A DNA stretch of 64,000 bases from Ophiocordyceps camponoti-saundersi (nom. inval.) (GCA_003339415.1 PDHQ01000035.1:68249-132248), one strand, 5' to 3'; shown: positions 11,384-23,119, counted from the stretch's first letter. Notes: generated by a model not told the origin, from the letters alone. Translations and numbers: made by a program.

Positions 11384-13699
11384 ATGCAGTACGTCCGAAA
11401 CTTTAGCGACTCTGTGTCAACCGCTTGGAACTCCATCAACCCGGCCACACTGAGCGGCGCCATCGATGTTATTGTCGTAGAGCACGAAGACGGCTCGCTG
11501 TCATGCTCTCCCTTTCACGTGCGCTTCGGAAAATTTTCTCTTCTGCGACCTTATGAGAAAAAGGTCGAGTTTCGCGTCAATGGCGTCAAGCAGGAGTATT
11601 CTATGAAGCTCGGCGAGGGCGGCGAGGCATTCTTTGTCTTTGAGACGACCGACACCATTCCCGAGTCACTGCGAACTTCGCCTCTTGTTTCGCCGGCGAA
11701 CAGTCCGAACTTGCCATCTGCGTCCGCCTTGCAGGATCCTGACCCTCTGGAACTCAATGCAGACCTGCCAACCATCAACAGGCCCTCTGCTATCGCTCTT
11801 CAAGGACGGGGTGACGATGGTAAGATGCGTCCACCTCTGCTGTTCCGTTAATTAGGCTCAACATTTGTCGCAGGAATCCCCACTCCTATGTCAACGTCCC
11901 CGTGCCTCTCCACTGCTCAGCCGGCTACGAGCTTCTGGAGCTCGACCCTGAGCCGACCCCACACCGATGAGGTTTTGAGGTCATCGGCCAGGGCGAGGCA
12001 GCGCTCCGAACAGGCTTTCGCCGTAGAAGACGGCTCAGAGAGGTCCACCAGCCCGCCGCCCTTGGCGCCGAGGGAAGCCATCCAGCGCGCTCGCGTTCTC
12101 TCCAAGGAGCTATCGGCCGTCAATATCCCCACTCATGTCACCGAAGCCGGGGATCTCATGTTGGATATGGCAGGCTTCAGGAGCAGCGAGCAAGACGTGC
12201 TGCGCGCCGAGGTTCTCGCCCGCCAAATATTAGCGGAGGAGATGGACGGCAATTACGACATCGGCGCACTTTTCGGCTTCGACGAACTGGGTAATCTTTG
12301 GATATACCGCAGCGAAGAGGCCAAGCAGGCGGCTATGAGCAAGACGATAGAGTCGTCTATGCAGGCGCATCGCGAGAGCGTAGCTGAAGATGCAGTCTCG
12401 GATCCCGGCTACCACAGCGATGGCAGCGACGTTACAGCCAGTCATCATCACCCCTCCCATCGACGATCCGGGTCCGATGCGGGCCCCTCGGGCCTGCAGA
12501 CGCCGCCTCGGACACCTCCCGAGCAGCCTCACGCCGGCGATCCGAACCGGAATTACGCCAAAACCTTGCGGCTGACTAGCGACCAGTTGAAGGAATTGGA
12601 CCTCAAGCCGGGCGAGAACTTGATGAGTTTTACCGTCAACCGCGCCACCTGCTCAGCCAACATGTACCTTTGGAAGGAGGAGACGCCTGTCGTCATCTCG
12701 GATATTGACGGCACCATCACCAAGTCGGACGCTCTCGGCCACGTCCTGAACATGATCGGCCGGGACTGGACGCACACGGGCGTGGCCAAGCTCTACAGCG
12801 ACATTGCCCTGAACGGCTACAACATCATGTACCTGACCTCCCGATCGGTCGGGCAGGCCGACACCACCAGGACTTATGTGAACGGTATTGTTCAAGGGGG
12901 CTACAGGATGCCTCACGGGCCCACGATCCTCTCGCCCGACCGAACCATGGCGGCCCTACGGCGGGAAATCTACCTGCGTAAGCCGCACATCTTCAAGATG
13001 GCCACGCTGCGGGACATACGCAACCTCTACGGCAGCGACCGGACCCCCTTCTACGCCGGCTTCGGAAACCGGCTGACGGACCAGATATCGTACCGAACCG
13101 TCGACGTGCCTCGGACGCGAATCTTCACCATCAACTCCAACTCGGAGGTGTCTCTCGATCTCCTGAGTCTTAACAAGCTCAAGATGAGCTACGTGAACAT
13201 CAACGAAGTCGTTGACCACTACTTCCCGCCCGTCGGCACGCTTGTCACGGGTGGTGGAGAGGACTTTACCGACTTTAAATACTGGCGAGACGACCCGCTC
13301 GCCCTCAGCGAGTTTTCAGCCAGCGACAGTGACGACGACGACGTTGGCGGCCCGAACGACGTCTACTCGGACGAGGAAGAAGCTGCAGACGACGACGGCC
13401 TCGCCGAGAGCTACATCTCGCGTGGATCAGGCGACGACGACCCCCTCGCCGACTCCCTCCTCAGCGTAAACGACGAAGCCGACGACGAAGACGACGAGGC
13501 CTCCGACGGCGACGATGAAGTCGACGAATACGATGACGATGACGGCTCCGATGTCGACGACGACGACGATGACGGCGACTCTGCGCTCGACGCTCACGAA
13601 GACATCACCGTGCGCAAGCCGTCCGACGCACACTTCGTCGCCGAAGACGTCGCGGCCGAGGTCATCACCGGGGTTGGTCATTTGTCTCTCGGAAAATAG
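11384..13699 (+). CDS. Lipin-type phosphatidate phosphatase (Pah1/Smp2/Ned1 family)
   Basis: Two exons, 11384-11819 and 11874-13699 (intron 54 nt, GTAAGA...CAG), give 753 aa. The enzyme dephosphorylates phosphatidate to diacylglycerol, controlling storage lipid, phospholipid and nuclear membrane growth. The N-terminal lipin domain (residues 1 to about 100) starts MQYVRNFSDSVSTAWNSINP and contains the conserved HVRFGK segment. The C-terminal haloacid-dehalogenase domain has the Mg2+-dependent catalytic motif DIDGT at residues 422-426, followed by the conserved MYLTSRSVGQAD and AGFGNR segments. The tail is highly acidic (Asp/Glu runs), as in fungal homologues. The middle is Ser/Pro-rich and is probably phosphoregulated by analogy with yeast Pah1. 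The catalytic region looks intact. Confidence 0.95.
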
Positions 13700-14248
13700 T
13701 GGAAGACTAAGAAGGAGACAGGATCGCCTCGGCCCCGACGGCGGAGAGGACTCGGTGATGATGCTAGAGCCCCGGTGAAGTACGTTCGCCAGGAGATGGT
13801 CAGGGTGGGGGATGATCAGGCAGCCAGCTACCTACCTAGGTAGTTAGCGCCTCTCCTTTGTTTGGTCTTGTTTCTTCATCTTCGCTTTTGTTTCACTTGG
13901 ATATCGCGGACGTTGTACGGTCTCGCCATCGAAGGTCGTTCAGCCAAGGGGAATGGGGGGAATATTGTCTGGAGAGTGGAAGGGCATGTCCACGGTCAAG
14001 GACAGAAGGCATAGCGCGGCGTTGTGGGTGCTTTTAATGTTCGTCTTTTCCTTTTTCATTTTTCTCTTCTTCTTTTGTTATACGCGTTGCTTCATGATGC
14101 ATGATCTTAGAGCGAAGATACCATTAAAAAGAAAAAAGAGAAGCATGAGATTTTTTCCCCTCCTTTTCTTTCCCATTGACACTTGATCGATTCCCCTTAC
14201 TCTTCATCTTTTCTTCCTCTCCTTTCTTGCCTAGAGTTGTTGTTTTCT
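13700..14248. other. Convergent 3' intergenic region
   Basis: This lies between the stop codons of lipin (plus) and HIS4 (minus). It contains T-rich and AG-rich stretches that probably serve as 3' untranslated regions. No gene is seen. Confidence 0.5.
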
Positions 14249-14650
14249 TCACGATTGCTTCCCCTGCATATGCTGAAGACGAATCTCCACCGCCCGCCGA
14301 TGAGCCTCCAGCTTCTCCACCTTTGCGAGCTGCATGACGGCCGGACCGACGTTCTTCAGCCCTTGGGCCGATAGGTTGGAGCAGGTGATGTGCTTCATGA
14401 AGGAGCCTAGGTTGACGCCCGAGTACTGTTTTGCGAAGCCGTAGGTTGCTGTCACGGGGAGGTGGGGGGGAGAAGCGTAAGCTAAAGGGGGGCAAAGAGA
14501 GAGAGAACGTAGGGAGAATGAGAAGAAGAAAAAGGGGGGAGGGGGGGGGGGGGGGGGGAAACGAAAACCTTCCCCAGAGGGTGGGTCCCCCCGGCAGAGC
14601 AAGCACCCAACCNNNNNNNNNNGAGAGGGTGGGGGGGGGGGGGGGGTTGG

Positions 14651-14691
<41 letters not shown>

Positions 14692-17097
14692 AACGTAAAA
14701 CTTACGCAGAGAGTGGTTCACGCCGGCAGAGTAATCTCCCACACTCTCGGGCGTCCACTGGCCGATGAAGACGCTGCCTGCGTTGGTGACCTTTTCCAAA
14801 AGGGTGTGGGCGTCGGCGAGCTGCAGGATGAGATGCTCGGGAGCGTACTGGTTGCTGATGCGCATGGCGTCGTCGACGGAATCGACGAGGACGGTGACGG
14901 AGTGGGCGATGGCGGCGCGGACGATGTCGACGCGCGGCAGGGCCACGGCCTGGGCGTGAAGCTCTTCGTCGATGGCCCGGAGGCGGTCGCTTCCGAGGCC
15001 GACCCCGATGAGGACCACCTGGCTGTCGACGCCGTGCTCGGCTTGGGAAAGGAGGTCGGAGGCGACAAAGGCCGGGTTGGCGTCGGCGTCCGCGATGACG
15101 AGGACCTCGGAAGGTCCCGCCGGCATGTCGATGCTGACGCCGGCGTTGGTGTCGTTGCTGACGTGCATCTTGGCCGCCGTCACGAACTGGTTGCCGGGGC
15201 CGAGGATCTTGTCGACCTTGGCCACCGACTCGGTGCCGTAGGCCATGGCCGCCACCGCCTGCGCGCCTCCGGCCAGCACGATGCTCTCGGCGCCCACCTT
15301 GTGAGCGGCGTAGACGATCTCGGGCGTGATGGTGCCGTCGGCCCGCGGCGGCGACGCGAAGACGATCTTGCTGCAGCCCGCCACCATGGCCGGCACGCCG
15401 AGCATCAGCGCCGAGCTGGGCAGCACCGCCGTGCCGCCGGGTATGTACAGCCCGACCCTCTCGATCGGCCGGGAGAAGCGGCCGCAGACGACGCCGGGCA
15501 TCGTCTCGACCGACAGCGGCTTGTCCTCTTTTTGCGCGCTGTGGAACTTGCGGATGTTCTCAAAGGAGATGTCCATGGCCTCGGTCGTCGCCGCGTCGAG
15601 CTGCATGAGCTCCTTGGCGAAGGGCGCCTTGATGACGGGCGAAGTCAGCGACGTTGCCTTTTCAAACTTGTGCGTGTACGACAGTACGGCCTTGTCGCCG
15701 CCCTTGCGCACGTCGTCGATGATGGGCGTGACGATCTTGAGGATGGCCTCGGGCGACTTTTGCGACGGGCGCTTGAGCTTCTCCATGAGCTCCGCGTCCG
15801 TCACTCGAGCCGCATCAATGGTCTGCATCGCGATTCGCGCCTGGCTTCCGGCTTGTTGCTGCTGCTGCTCCTGCTGCGGTTGCTGCTGCGACCCGTTCTT
15901 GATGCCCTCCTTATCGGCCCATTTCCCCTTGGCGTCGCCCGTCCGCCTCGTCACCTTGAGGCTCTTGGCGTCCAGGTTGGCCTCGATGTCGGCCAGGCTC
16001 ACACCGGAGCCGACGGCCTTGGTCAGGGCAAAATAGATGAGGTCTGCAGCCTCGAAAGCGACGTCTTGGGGAGATTTGGCGTCACAGAGCTCCTCGGCCT
16101 CCTCCATAATCTTGGCGCGCAGTAGCTTCTCGTCGGAGAAGAGCCTCGCGGTATAGGAGCCGGTCGGAGCCGACAGCTTTCTCGACCGGAGCGTCTGCTC
16201 GAGGGCAGGTATGCCCCTGAGGTCGCCGAAGCAGCCAAACTGCTGCAGGTGGCAGAAGCGGCCCTTTTGCCTTACAACGAAGCGCAGCGTATCGCAGTCG
16301 CAATCGACCGACATACGGATCAACTCCTGGGTGTCTCCAGAGGTGGCGCCCTTGACCCACAAGCCCCTCTTGCGGCTTTGGTAGACACCGGTCTGGGTTC
16401 TCAAGGCTTCCAGTATACTCTCCTCGCTCGAGTAGGCGAGGCCCAGGGCGACGCCAGACTCGTCAGTGACGACGGTCGGAACCAAGCCATCGGGACGGTC
16501 TGAACGGCAGCTTTCGGCGATGACCTTGGACAACAAAAGCTTCGAGGTGTCTGCCTTATCCGTCGAGAGTGCGGTAGAGGGAATGACGGGGATGGCATCA
16601 CACTTGCGAGCCAATTCCAAGAGGCGCGCAGGATCGGCCCGAGCCGAAGGCTTCAGGTATAAGTTCCTAAGCTTGGCCTTCTTAGCCAACTCGACGAAGC
16701 TGTCGACATCGACGGACGCCACGTCCAAGTCCTTGATCAGCAGGCCATCCTTGGACGCAGCAGACAGGTCGACCTTGGAGACGACGGGAATGACTCGGCC
16801 TCCGAGAGCGGAGTACTGCGGCAGTGACTCGGGCGAGACGAAGACGGTTCGAGCGCCGCGATCCAGGAGGGCCGTCACGTCGTCCGGGGAGTTAAGACTG
16901 GTAGCGTCGACGTGAGCGTTGAACTCGTAGTTGTGACGGTTAAAGAAGCGGCCGAGTTTCTCCTGACTGTCAGGAGTAGCATCGAGGAAGACGTTGCCCA
17001 GCAAAGACACCTCTTCTCGGCTGAGGCCATCAACATTGGCCAGACCCGGCGGAATCGCCACGGCGACGAGGAAGGGCAAAGGCAGTTCGGTTTCCAT
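14249..17097 (-). CDS. HIS4: Histidine biosynthesis trifunctional protein (PRA-CH / PRA-PH / histidinol dehydrogenase)
   Basis: Exons 14706-17097 and 14249-14448 give 863 aa; CTG-C joins CA-ACC to restore the expected NHSLPTYG. It catalyses steps 2, 3 and 10 of histidine synthesis. Domain order: N-terminal region; phosphoribosyl-AMP cyclohydrolase at about 215-290 (SVDCDCDTLRF, GRFCHLQQ); phosphoribosyl-ATP pyrophosphohydrolase at about 310-375 (KIMEEAEEL, EAADLIYF); a Gln-rich linker near 404-416; histidinol dehydrogenase at about 425-863 (GVSIDMPAGPSEVL, YAPEHLIL, AEHGVDSQ). This is the layout of yeast HIS4 and Neurospora his-3. The single intron holds poly-C, an N gap and a duplicated contig end, so its length is not reliable, but both splice sites and all coding sequence are present. 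It diverges from TAF9; a CPC1-type site lies 126 bp upstream. Confidence 0.96.
14540..14692. repeat. Poly-G tract with 10-N assembly gap inside the HIS4 intron
   Basis: Long G runs flank ten Ns at 14613-14622. The sequence just left of the gap (about 14560-14612) looks like a mutated copy of 14690-14745, so it is probably an unmerged, low-quality contig end and not real DNA. Confidence 0.85.
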
Positions 17098-17222
17098 GAT
17101 TCTGACAGAAAACTATGGTATCACAAGAAAAGGAGAAGGAGAAATTCGAGAGGAAGCGTTCGCTGGACTTGGAAGAAGAGCATTGAAGGTGCTGCGGTAG
17201 GAGGATAAGGGTCTCGGACGGG

Positions 17223-17229
17223 TGAGTCA
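17223..17229. promoter_or_regulatory. Gcn4/CPC1-type site
   Basis: TGAGTCA is a perfect match to the TGA[C/G]TCA element bound by Gcn4/CPC1, the general amino-acid control activator. It lies 126 bp upstream of the HIS4 start. HIS4-type genes are classical targets in yeast and Neurospora. It is one seven-base match, but the position is as expected. Confidence 0.6.
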
Positions 17230-17568
17230 AAGGAGCTTCTGCAGGAGCCCGATTCGGGCAACCAGCCGCTGAAAGTGCCTGTAAGCGCTGAACCTGCCTG
17301 TAAGAGTGGGGGGGGGGGGAGAGAGATCTTAGGCTCTTGGCTGATTAAAGCTGCAAGTAAGCTGGATATTGACGGATCAATGAATAGCCGAATTCTGACG
17401 TCTTGGCGACTTTCGAAGCCCAGATCAAACCAAAGCCAATCAACGACAATACCTTCTTCCATCTTCAATACAGACCATCATCTCAAGTTCAGAACATCTC
17501 CCTCAAAAGGGCCCTCCAAACCCCTTAGGCGAGCCTCATCAATAAGGGAAAAAGCCCCCTCGCTCCTC

Positions 17569-18471
17569 ATGGCCTCAACCCAACCGCAAACCAACGGCTC
17601 GTCAGCAAACTCGTCACAAACCATCGCAAACTCACAACCCCCCCCCGCCGCCGCCGCAACAGCAACGCAAACACCAGCCCCTCCTCCCGCAGCTCCTCCA
17701 CCACCTTCTACTCCTTCTGGTAGTGGTGGTGGTGCCGGCGGTGCCGGTGTTGCAGCTTCTTCAGCCACTGCTGCTCCCCCTCCAGCTACTACTGCCGCCG
17801 GCGCTCCTCCTCCGACGGCTCCCACACCAACAGCTTCAGATCCCCGACCACGCGACGCGCGCCTGATCGAGCTCCTCCTCACCTCGCAGGGCGTGACGGC
17901 CTACGAGCAGCGTGTACCCCTCCTCCTGCTAGACTTCGCCTACCGCCACGCCTCTGCCGTCCTCAGCGACGCAATCCACCTAGCCGGCGACCCGCACGTA
18001 ACCCAAGCAGGCGGTAAGCCAGCCGCTTCGTCCGGCGCCGTCGCCACATCCTCGGGCGAGGCCCCCATCACCGCCAATGCCATCAAGCTGGCCATAAGCG
18101 CCCGTCTCTCCTACCAGTTCCGAGGCGGCAGCGCAGGCGGCGGCATCGACAAGGAACACATGCAGGAGTTGGCTCGAGAACGAAATAAAGTCGCCCTGCC
18201 GAGGATCGTACCAAACGAGTGGGGGGTGCGCCTCCCCAGCGAGCGCTTCGTTCTGAGCGGTACCAGTTGGGGCCTCAAGGATATGTGGGAGGGCGACGGG
18301 CCTGAGGACGACGATGACGACGACGACGACGTCGAGCATCAGGACGGCGATGCCATGGAGGGCGTCCAAGGACCGGATCCCGAGGACATTGGCGGGGACG
18401 GCGTCGAGGGCGGCACCGTCGAGGACGTCTTTGGCGACGACGTCGACGAGGTCATGGAGGAGAACGGCTAG
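17569..18471 (+). CDS. TAF9: TFIID/SAGA subunit TAF9
   Basis: Intronless, 300 aa from the ATG at 17569. The upstream in-frame codons are not needed. TAF9 pairs with TAF6 through a histone fold in TFIID and is also a SAGA subunit, acting in the nucleus in transcription initiation. Residues 1-94 are a low-complexity Pro/Ala/Thr-rich leader. The histone fold begins at [14 protein letters not shown] (about 95) and continues through [24 protein letters not shown]. The conserved block around [17 protein letters not shown] follows. The tail is strongly acidic. The leader is longer than in yeast TAF9 but common in filamentous fungi. Confidence 0.93.
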   Translation: MASTQPQTNGSSANSSQTIANSQPPPAAAATATQTPAPPPAAPPPPSTPSGSGGGAGGAGVAASSATAAPPPATTAAGAPPPTAPTPTASDPRPRDARLIELLLTSQGVTAYEQRVPLLLLDFAYRHASAVLSDAIHLAGDPHVTQAGGKPAASSGAVATSSGEAPITANAIKLAISARLSYQFRGGSAGGGIDKEHMQELARERNKVALPRIVPNEWGVRLPSERFVLSGTSWGLKDMWEGDGPEDDDDDDDDVEHQDGDAMEGVQGPDPEDIGGDGVEGGTVEDVFGDDVDEVMEENG

Positions 18472-18788
18472 AATCGGTATGCTTCCTAAAGCAGCGGCAA
18501 AAACAGGACGGCGTTGTTCGGCGTTTATAGGCTACACGGTAGATACCTAGGTGTTGATATAATTGAACGGCGTGGCTTGCAGCTCAGTCCGAACCGAAGG
18601 GGAAGGGGGGGGGATCGTTTCCTGCTGCCTTCTCCCCATCTACCGACGTTGTTTTATGATACACTTTACTGCCCGCGAATCGGAATGATCCCCCGCACTC
18701 TATAGCCGAGTCGCGCTTATCCTCTCTCTTTCCCTCCCCCTCTTCGCTTCCCCGGGCTCAGCTCTTTTCTCTCAGCCGGCGGCCTTGG
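18472..18788. other. Convergent 3' region between TAF9 and MPP-beta
   Basis: No gene is seen; it presumably contains both 3' untranslated regions. Confidence 0.5.
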
Positions 18789-20452
18789 CTAGAACTTGGG
18801 CTTCATCGTGTTCCTCAGTCTTTGGTAGTCGAACAAGCCCTCGATGCTTCCGACGGCGCTGACAGCGATGTCCCGGTCCCAGAGCTTGCGGTTTGCAAAG
18901 TCCATAATGTCCGTCTCGGTAATGGCGTCGACCTTGCGCTCAATCTCGCCGGGGGCCATCCGGCGACCGGTGGTGATGAGCTGCCGGCCGATGTCCTCGG
19001 CGAGGGCGGTGGTGCCGTCAAGGGACAGGAGAAGAGAGGCCTTTAGTTGGGCCTTGGCGCGCTCTACCTCGGCCTCGCTGACGTTGGTGCAGAGACGCAT
19101 CCATTCGCGGATGGCAAAGTGGACGAGGTCGTCGACGCGGGTGAGCTTGTCTGTGACCAGGTAGATGCCCCAGAGACTAGTTACGCGCCAATAACGTTAG
19201 CAGACGGATCGGAATCGGGGCAGGGGTGGTGGCCGGCGGACAAACCCGGTGTCGCTGTAGCAGGTAGAGAAGCTCATGAAGCTGTTGGCCAGGTCGTGCT
19301 TGTTGACGAAGCCGCTGAGCTTGCTGCCCTGATGAGGTGCGTTGCCCATGGCCTTGTCGTAGTTGCCAACGATGGCCTGGGCTACCAGAGCGGTGAAGTA
19401 ATCATCCGAGTTCCAGCTGACGCCCTCGACAGCTAGAGCAATATTGGCGGTGGGCATAGTGTCGTCACGGATCCGGACATCGGAGCCGATAAAGTCGGCC
19501 TTTTGCTTGGACAGCAGGTATGCGTGGTTTTCGGGACCCCTACTAGGGAGTAGGGAGAAGTACTTCTCGGCCAGCTCAACCATCTTCTCGTGAGGGACGC
19601 CGCCAGCACCGACGAGAACCATGCGATCGGCGGTGTAGTTGGTATTGATATAGTTGACCAGCTCGGTCCGGGTAATGTCACGGATGTTCTGGCGGGGGCC
19701 GAGGATGGTGCGTCCGAGGGGCTGATGTTGGAAGGCGGTGGCGTGCAGATGGTCGAAGACGACCTCTTCTACCTGCTTCTCGACTTCTTCATACTCGCGC
19801 AGGATGACGTCGCGCTCGCGCTCGATGGCGGACTCTTCGAGCTTGGAGTGCTGTAGGATGTCGGAGAGAATGTCGACGCACTTGGGGACATCGGAGTTGA
19901 AGGCTTTTGCGAAGTAGACGGTGTTTTCGCGCTGCTGGACCATCAGCGGGGTGCTGCATAGCTTGCGGGCTCGGGGTGACTGACCGAGGTGTAGGCGTTG
20001 AGGTGGCCACCCATGTTCTCGATCTCAAGCTCCAGCTGGGATTGGGTCCGCTTGTTTGTGCCCTAGCAGCGTGTCTACGTCAGTCTCGGTCACACTTTCG
20101 ACAAAGACTTGCAGGTTGCACAATTAACCTTGAAAGCCAGATGCTCGAGGAAGTGGGCGGTGCCGTTGGTCTCGTCCGTCTCAGCCCGCGAGCCGGCATC
20201 GATCCACATGCCGACAGTCGACGTCTGGACCCATGGCGAGTACTCTGTAGCAACCTGAGAGACGAAAGAAGGTCAGAACAGAGCTCTGACGGCGGCCAAT
20301 GGGGCGCTCACGGTCAAGCCGTTGCTCAGCGTCGTCGTCTTGGTGGTGGTGGCGGCGGCAGTGGGAGTGGCCAGACCCCGGCGAAGCGCCGACAAAGCGG
20401 ACCGGACGCGGAGGCCCCGCGAGAGGTCCAATGCGAGCCTGCGGGATGCCAT
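18789..20452 (-). CDS. Mitochondrial processing peptidase beta subunit
   Basis: Five exons (20312-20452, 20129-20254, 19985-20062, 19246-19931, 18789-19176) give 472 aa; all joins keep frame and family sequence. It is the catalytic subunit of the matrix protease that removes presequences; in Neurospora and some other fungi it is also core protein 1 of complex III. Residues 1 to about 28 are an Arg-rich, acid-poor presequence. The inverted zinc motif HxxEH is intact (HFLEH, residues 81-85), and the downstream helix with further Glu residues ([15 protein letters not shown]) is present. The C-terminal M16 domain contains the expected [12 protein letters not shown] stretch (the exon junction gives [12 protein letters not shown]). 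Introns are 53-69 nt. It is transcribed away from the nested transposon. Confidence 0.95.
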
Positions 20453-21123
20453 GGGGTATGACGTTGCTTGTGTGGCTGGAAGGAAAGGCTTTCCTTTCTC
20501 GATGATGCCCGGGCCAGGGAGCTTTTACTGCGAGATATCCAAAGGTGTCTGTCGACTTTGGGGTGTTTTTCCCTGTCCATGCCGCTATGCGAAGCTTAGC
20601 CGTCGCCAATGGGGGTGTGCGCCATTGTAATATTACTAAGCGAGGACTGGATGGTTGCTGACCCGGCTGTCGTCGGCTATCTTTTGGGCTTGGATGGAGT
20701 GTTAGTTGTTGATGTCGAGACATTTCGGGCATGACTCATGACTCGAGGATCGAGTTCATTTGTATCCGTACATACATATGTACACGCTCTACGGATAGGT
20801 AGAACGGAAAGGAAGCGGTTTGCTTTCTTTACTCTGTGACATGAGTATGCTTTCTTCGTAGCGAACGACATACAACATGCTACATAGTCCTTGGGTGCAA
20901 GTTAGTTAGCGTATAGATAGGTATGTATGACGATGGCATGGTAAAATCAATGCCACCCACCATTAACCAACAGCCAACCGAAAACAAGTGCTACCTTTCG
21001 TTAGCGCAGACATGTTTGATGCGATGGATCGTGTCCAACAACTCTCTCTCCCTCTCTGTGTATGGATGGCCAAGTGTGCATACATACATACTGCATAGCA
21101 TCCATGTGATATGAACGTATGTA
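20453..21123. other. MPP-beta upstream region
   Basis: No gene is recognised. It contains an inverted repeat at 20764-20796, a TGACTCA near 20733 and TATGTATG microsatellite. It ends with the TA dinucleotide (21122-21123) flanking the mariner-like element. Confidence 0.5.
20764..20796. repeat. ATCCGTA...TACGGAT inverted repeat
   Basis: ATCCGTA is followed 19 bases later by its complement TACGGAT, with the palindromic core ACATATGT between. Its first 20 bases (20764-20783) recur exactly at 34171-34190. Confidence 0.75.
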
Positions 21124-21350
21124 CAGTGGCCTGTAAAAAGTTCCGACCAATTGCAAAAATTTACCTACCCTAAACTAAGCAAAGATTACTATTATATTTA
21201 TATAAGCCTATATAAAGTAGAAAAGAAAAAGAAAAAATATTAGCTATATAAAATAATAGCTTTTTTATAAGTTTATAATTTTTTAATATTTTATAACTTT
21301 AAACTTATCTTATAATAATTCTTTTAAATAAATATATAGTTTTTATAAAA

Positions 21351-21553
21351 GATTAGTCTATAACTAATCGTAGCTAGATAGGGGGGATTATAGCGGATAT
21401 GTTTAGGTTTTCCCGATAGCGCTTAGTTATCGCGCGGGGTATATAGCTAGCTCGGGAAGGGGGCTTCTCTCCCTTCTCCTTCCTCTCTTCGATAGCTTTA
21501 ATTATAACTCTACTTTAGCTTATTTCTATAATCGCCTTAGTAAGACTATTATA
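21351..21553 (+). repeat. Left 203-bp direct repeat (putative LTR)
   Basis: It runs from GATTAGTCTATAAC to GACTATTATA and matches 22917-23119 closely; the visible differences are transitions. Confidence 0.85.
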
Positions 21554-22222
21554 TTAATTAAAGCTCCTCTTACCGCTAACCGAATATAAGAGTAAGATCT
21601 TAATATAGAACGCTATTAAATTTTGCCTATATTAGAGCCGCTCTTAGCTTATTCCGGCTTAGATTCTTAGCTAGCTACTATATATATTAAATTTACGATT
21701 AACGGAGCTATAATTAGGGAGTCTAAGTCCTAGTTTTACTATATCTTTTCTTATCTCGGTATTTTCTAGTAAATATTCTTTCCGTACGTTACTATAGCTA
21801 TAGATTTTTCTTACTAGCCTAAAGCTTTTTTAGCGTATATCTCTAAGCTTCTCGGGGAAAGTTATAAGGAGCGCTAAGTAGGTTTTTCCTTAGTTAGGAT
21901 ATATTAAGGGCTATTAAAGCCCCTTAGAGAATACGTTATAAAGTAGGAATATACCCTTTTCGAGGCTAGACCGTTATACTAATCTAACTATACTAAGATT
22001 ATTCTACTCTTATCCGGGCTATATAAGGAGCTATAAAAGCGCTTAGATTATAAGAACTAGCTTATAATATATACGGCTTTTACTAGCTTTCTCCGAGGCT
22101 TTAATAAAGTATTTAGTTCCGGGAATATTCCTAACGCGCTAGTTAATTTACCGCCCCCCCTTTTTACTAACCTAATAGATATTATATTTATATAATCTTA
22201 TTCTAGTATTACTAAGCGCCGG

Positions 22223-22270
22223 TATTATTATTAGTATAACTAAATCGGTTATTTTAAGCGTAACTATCCG
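22223..22270 (+). pseudogene. CCHC zinc-knuckle relic of a Gag protein
   Basis: In the frame starting at 22217, Tyr (TAT) codons stand at 22226, 22235, 22250 and 22265. This is exactly the C-x2-C-x4-H-x4-C spacing, with Gly before the His position and basic residues after it. TGT-to-TAT and CAT-to-TAT are both RIP-type changes. Stops interrupt the frame. This reading is inference from spacing. Confidence 0.6.
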
Positions 22271-22916
22271 AAGCTTCGTAAATAAACGGGGATATTAGGG
22301 TTAAGGCTTTTTATAAGCGGAGCGGGGAAGTTAGAGGTAAATTTAAAGTATTTTAATTAAGGGGATAATAAGTAAGGAGGGATAAATATACGCTAGATAT
22401 TATAGCCCGGGTAATTTCCGGCCTTATTACGTTATCTTATATAAAAATAGTCCGCGCGCGGCTTAAGCGTATAGATTTATTAGTAAGTATATACTATAGT
22501 TATATTACGCCCCGGCTTATAAACTAGCGCTAGCGGCATATAGCGATAAGTATACGGCTAGCTTTACTATTTACCGCGAATAGGGTATTTTCTAAGCTTC
22601 CCGTAATTAGTATAATATTACCTAATCTTATACGCTAGCTATATAAGTAAGTTTTTACTATTAATATATAAGTTTATTAATTCTTACCTTAAATAATATT
22701 ATAATTTTAAGCTTATTAGAATCTTCCCTATAAGGATCGGGGTTTAATTTCCTAGGCTATAAGGGAGCCTTTCCGCCCTTATATCCTTATCTCCGCGGAG
22801 GCTATTAGGCTATTAGCTAGGGACTATATAGAGTATCTCGCTAGCGTAATAGTACGTAACTTTTCCGTCCTACGCTCCTACCTCCTTAGCCGGCCTAAGG
22901 AGGGGGCTATATAAGG

Positions 22917-23119
22917 GATTAGTTTATAACTAATCGTAGCTAGATAGGGGGGATTATAGCGGATATATTTAGGTCTTCCCGATAGCGCTTAGTTATCGCG
23001 CGGGGTATATAGCTAGCTTAGGAAGGGGGCTTCTCTCCCTTCTCTTTCCTCTTTTCGATAGCTTTAATTATAACTCTACTTTAGCTTACTTCTATAGTCG
23101 CCTTAGTAAGACTATTATA
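22917..23119 (+). repeat. Right 203-bp direct repeat (putative LTR)
   Basis: Second copy of the repeat at 21351-21553. A short inverted repeat (CCTCCTTAG / CTAAGGAGG) and a purine stretch lie just upstream at about 22880-22904, a possible polypurine tract for plus-strand orientation. Confidence 0.85.

Larger units (their letters stand above)
21351..23119 (+). mobile_element. Nested small LTR-type element, RIP-inactivated, probably non-autonomous
   Basis: Two 203-bp direct repeats (21351-21553, 22917-23119) enclose 1363 bp. The interior reads as a RIP-damaged frame with a CCHC-like zinc-knuckle relic on the plus strand (22226-22267) and no recognised reverse transcriptase. The length and content suggest a gag-only, non-autonomous LTR retrotransposon inserted into the mariner-like element. 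No clear target duplication is found: flanks read ATAAAA on the left and GTTTTA on the right. An alternative is a segment duplicated by another route. Confidence 0.7.

Noticed and set aside
14431..16125. 564-codon plus-strand frame
   Set aside because: It is antisense to HIS4, is compositionally odd (Gly/Arg/Leu/Asp-rich) and runs through the N gap. It is a by-product of GC-rich third positions.
21351..23119. Standard autonomous LTR retrotransposon
   Set aside because: The interior is only 1.36 kb, no polymerase trace is seen and no target duplication is found. Called a putative non-autonomous element instead.
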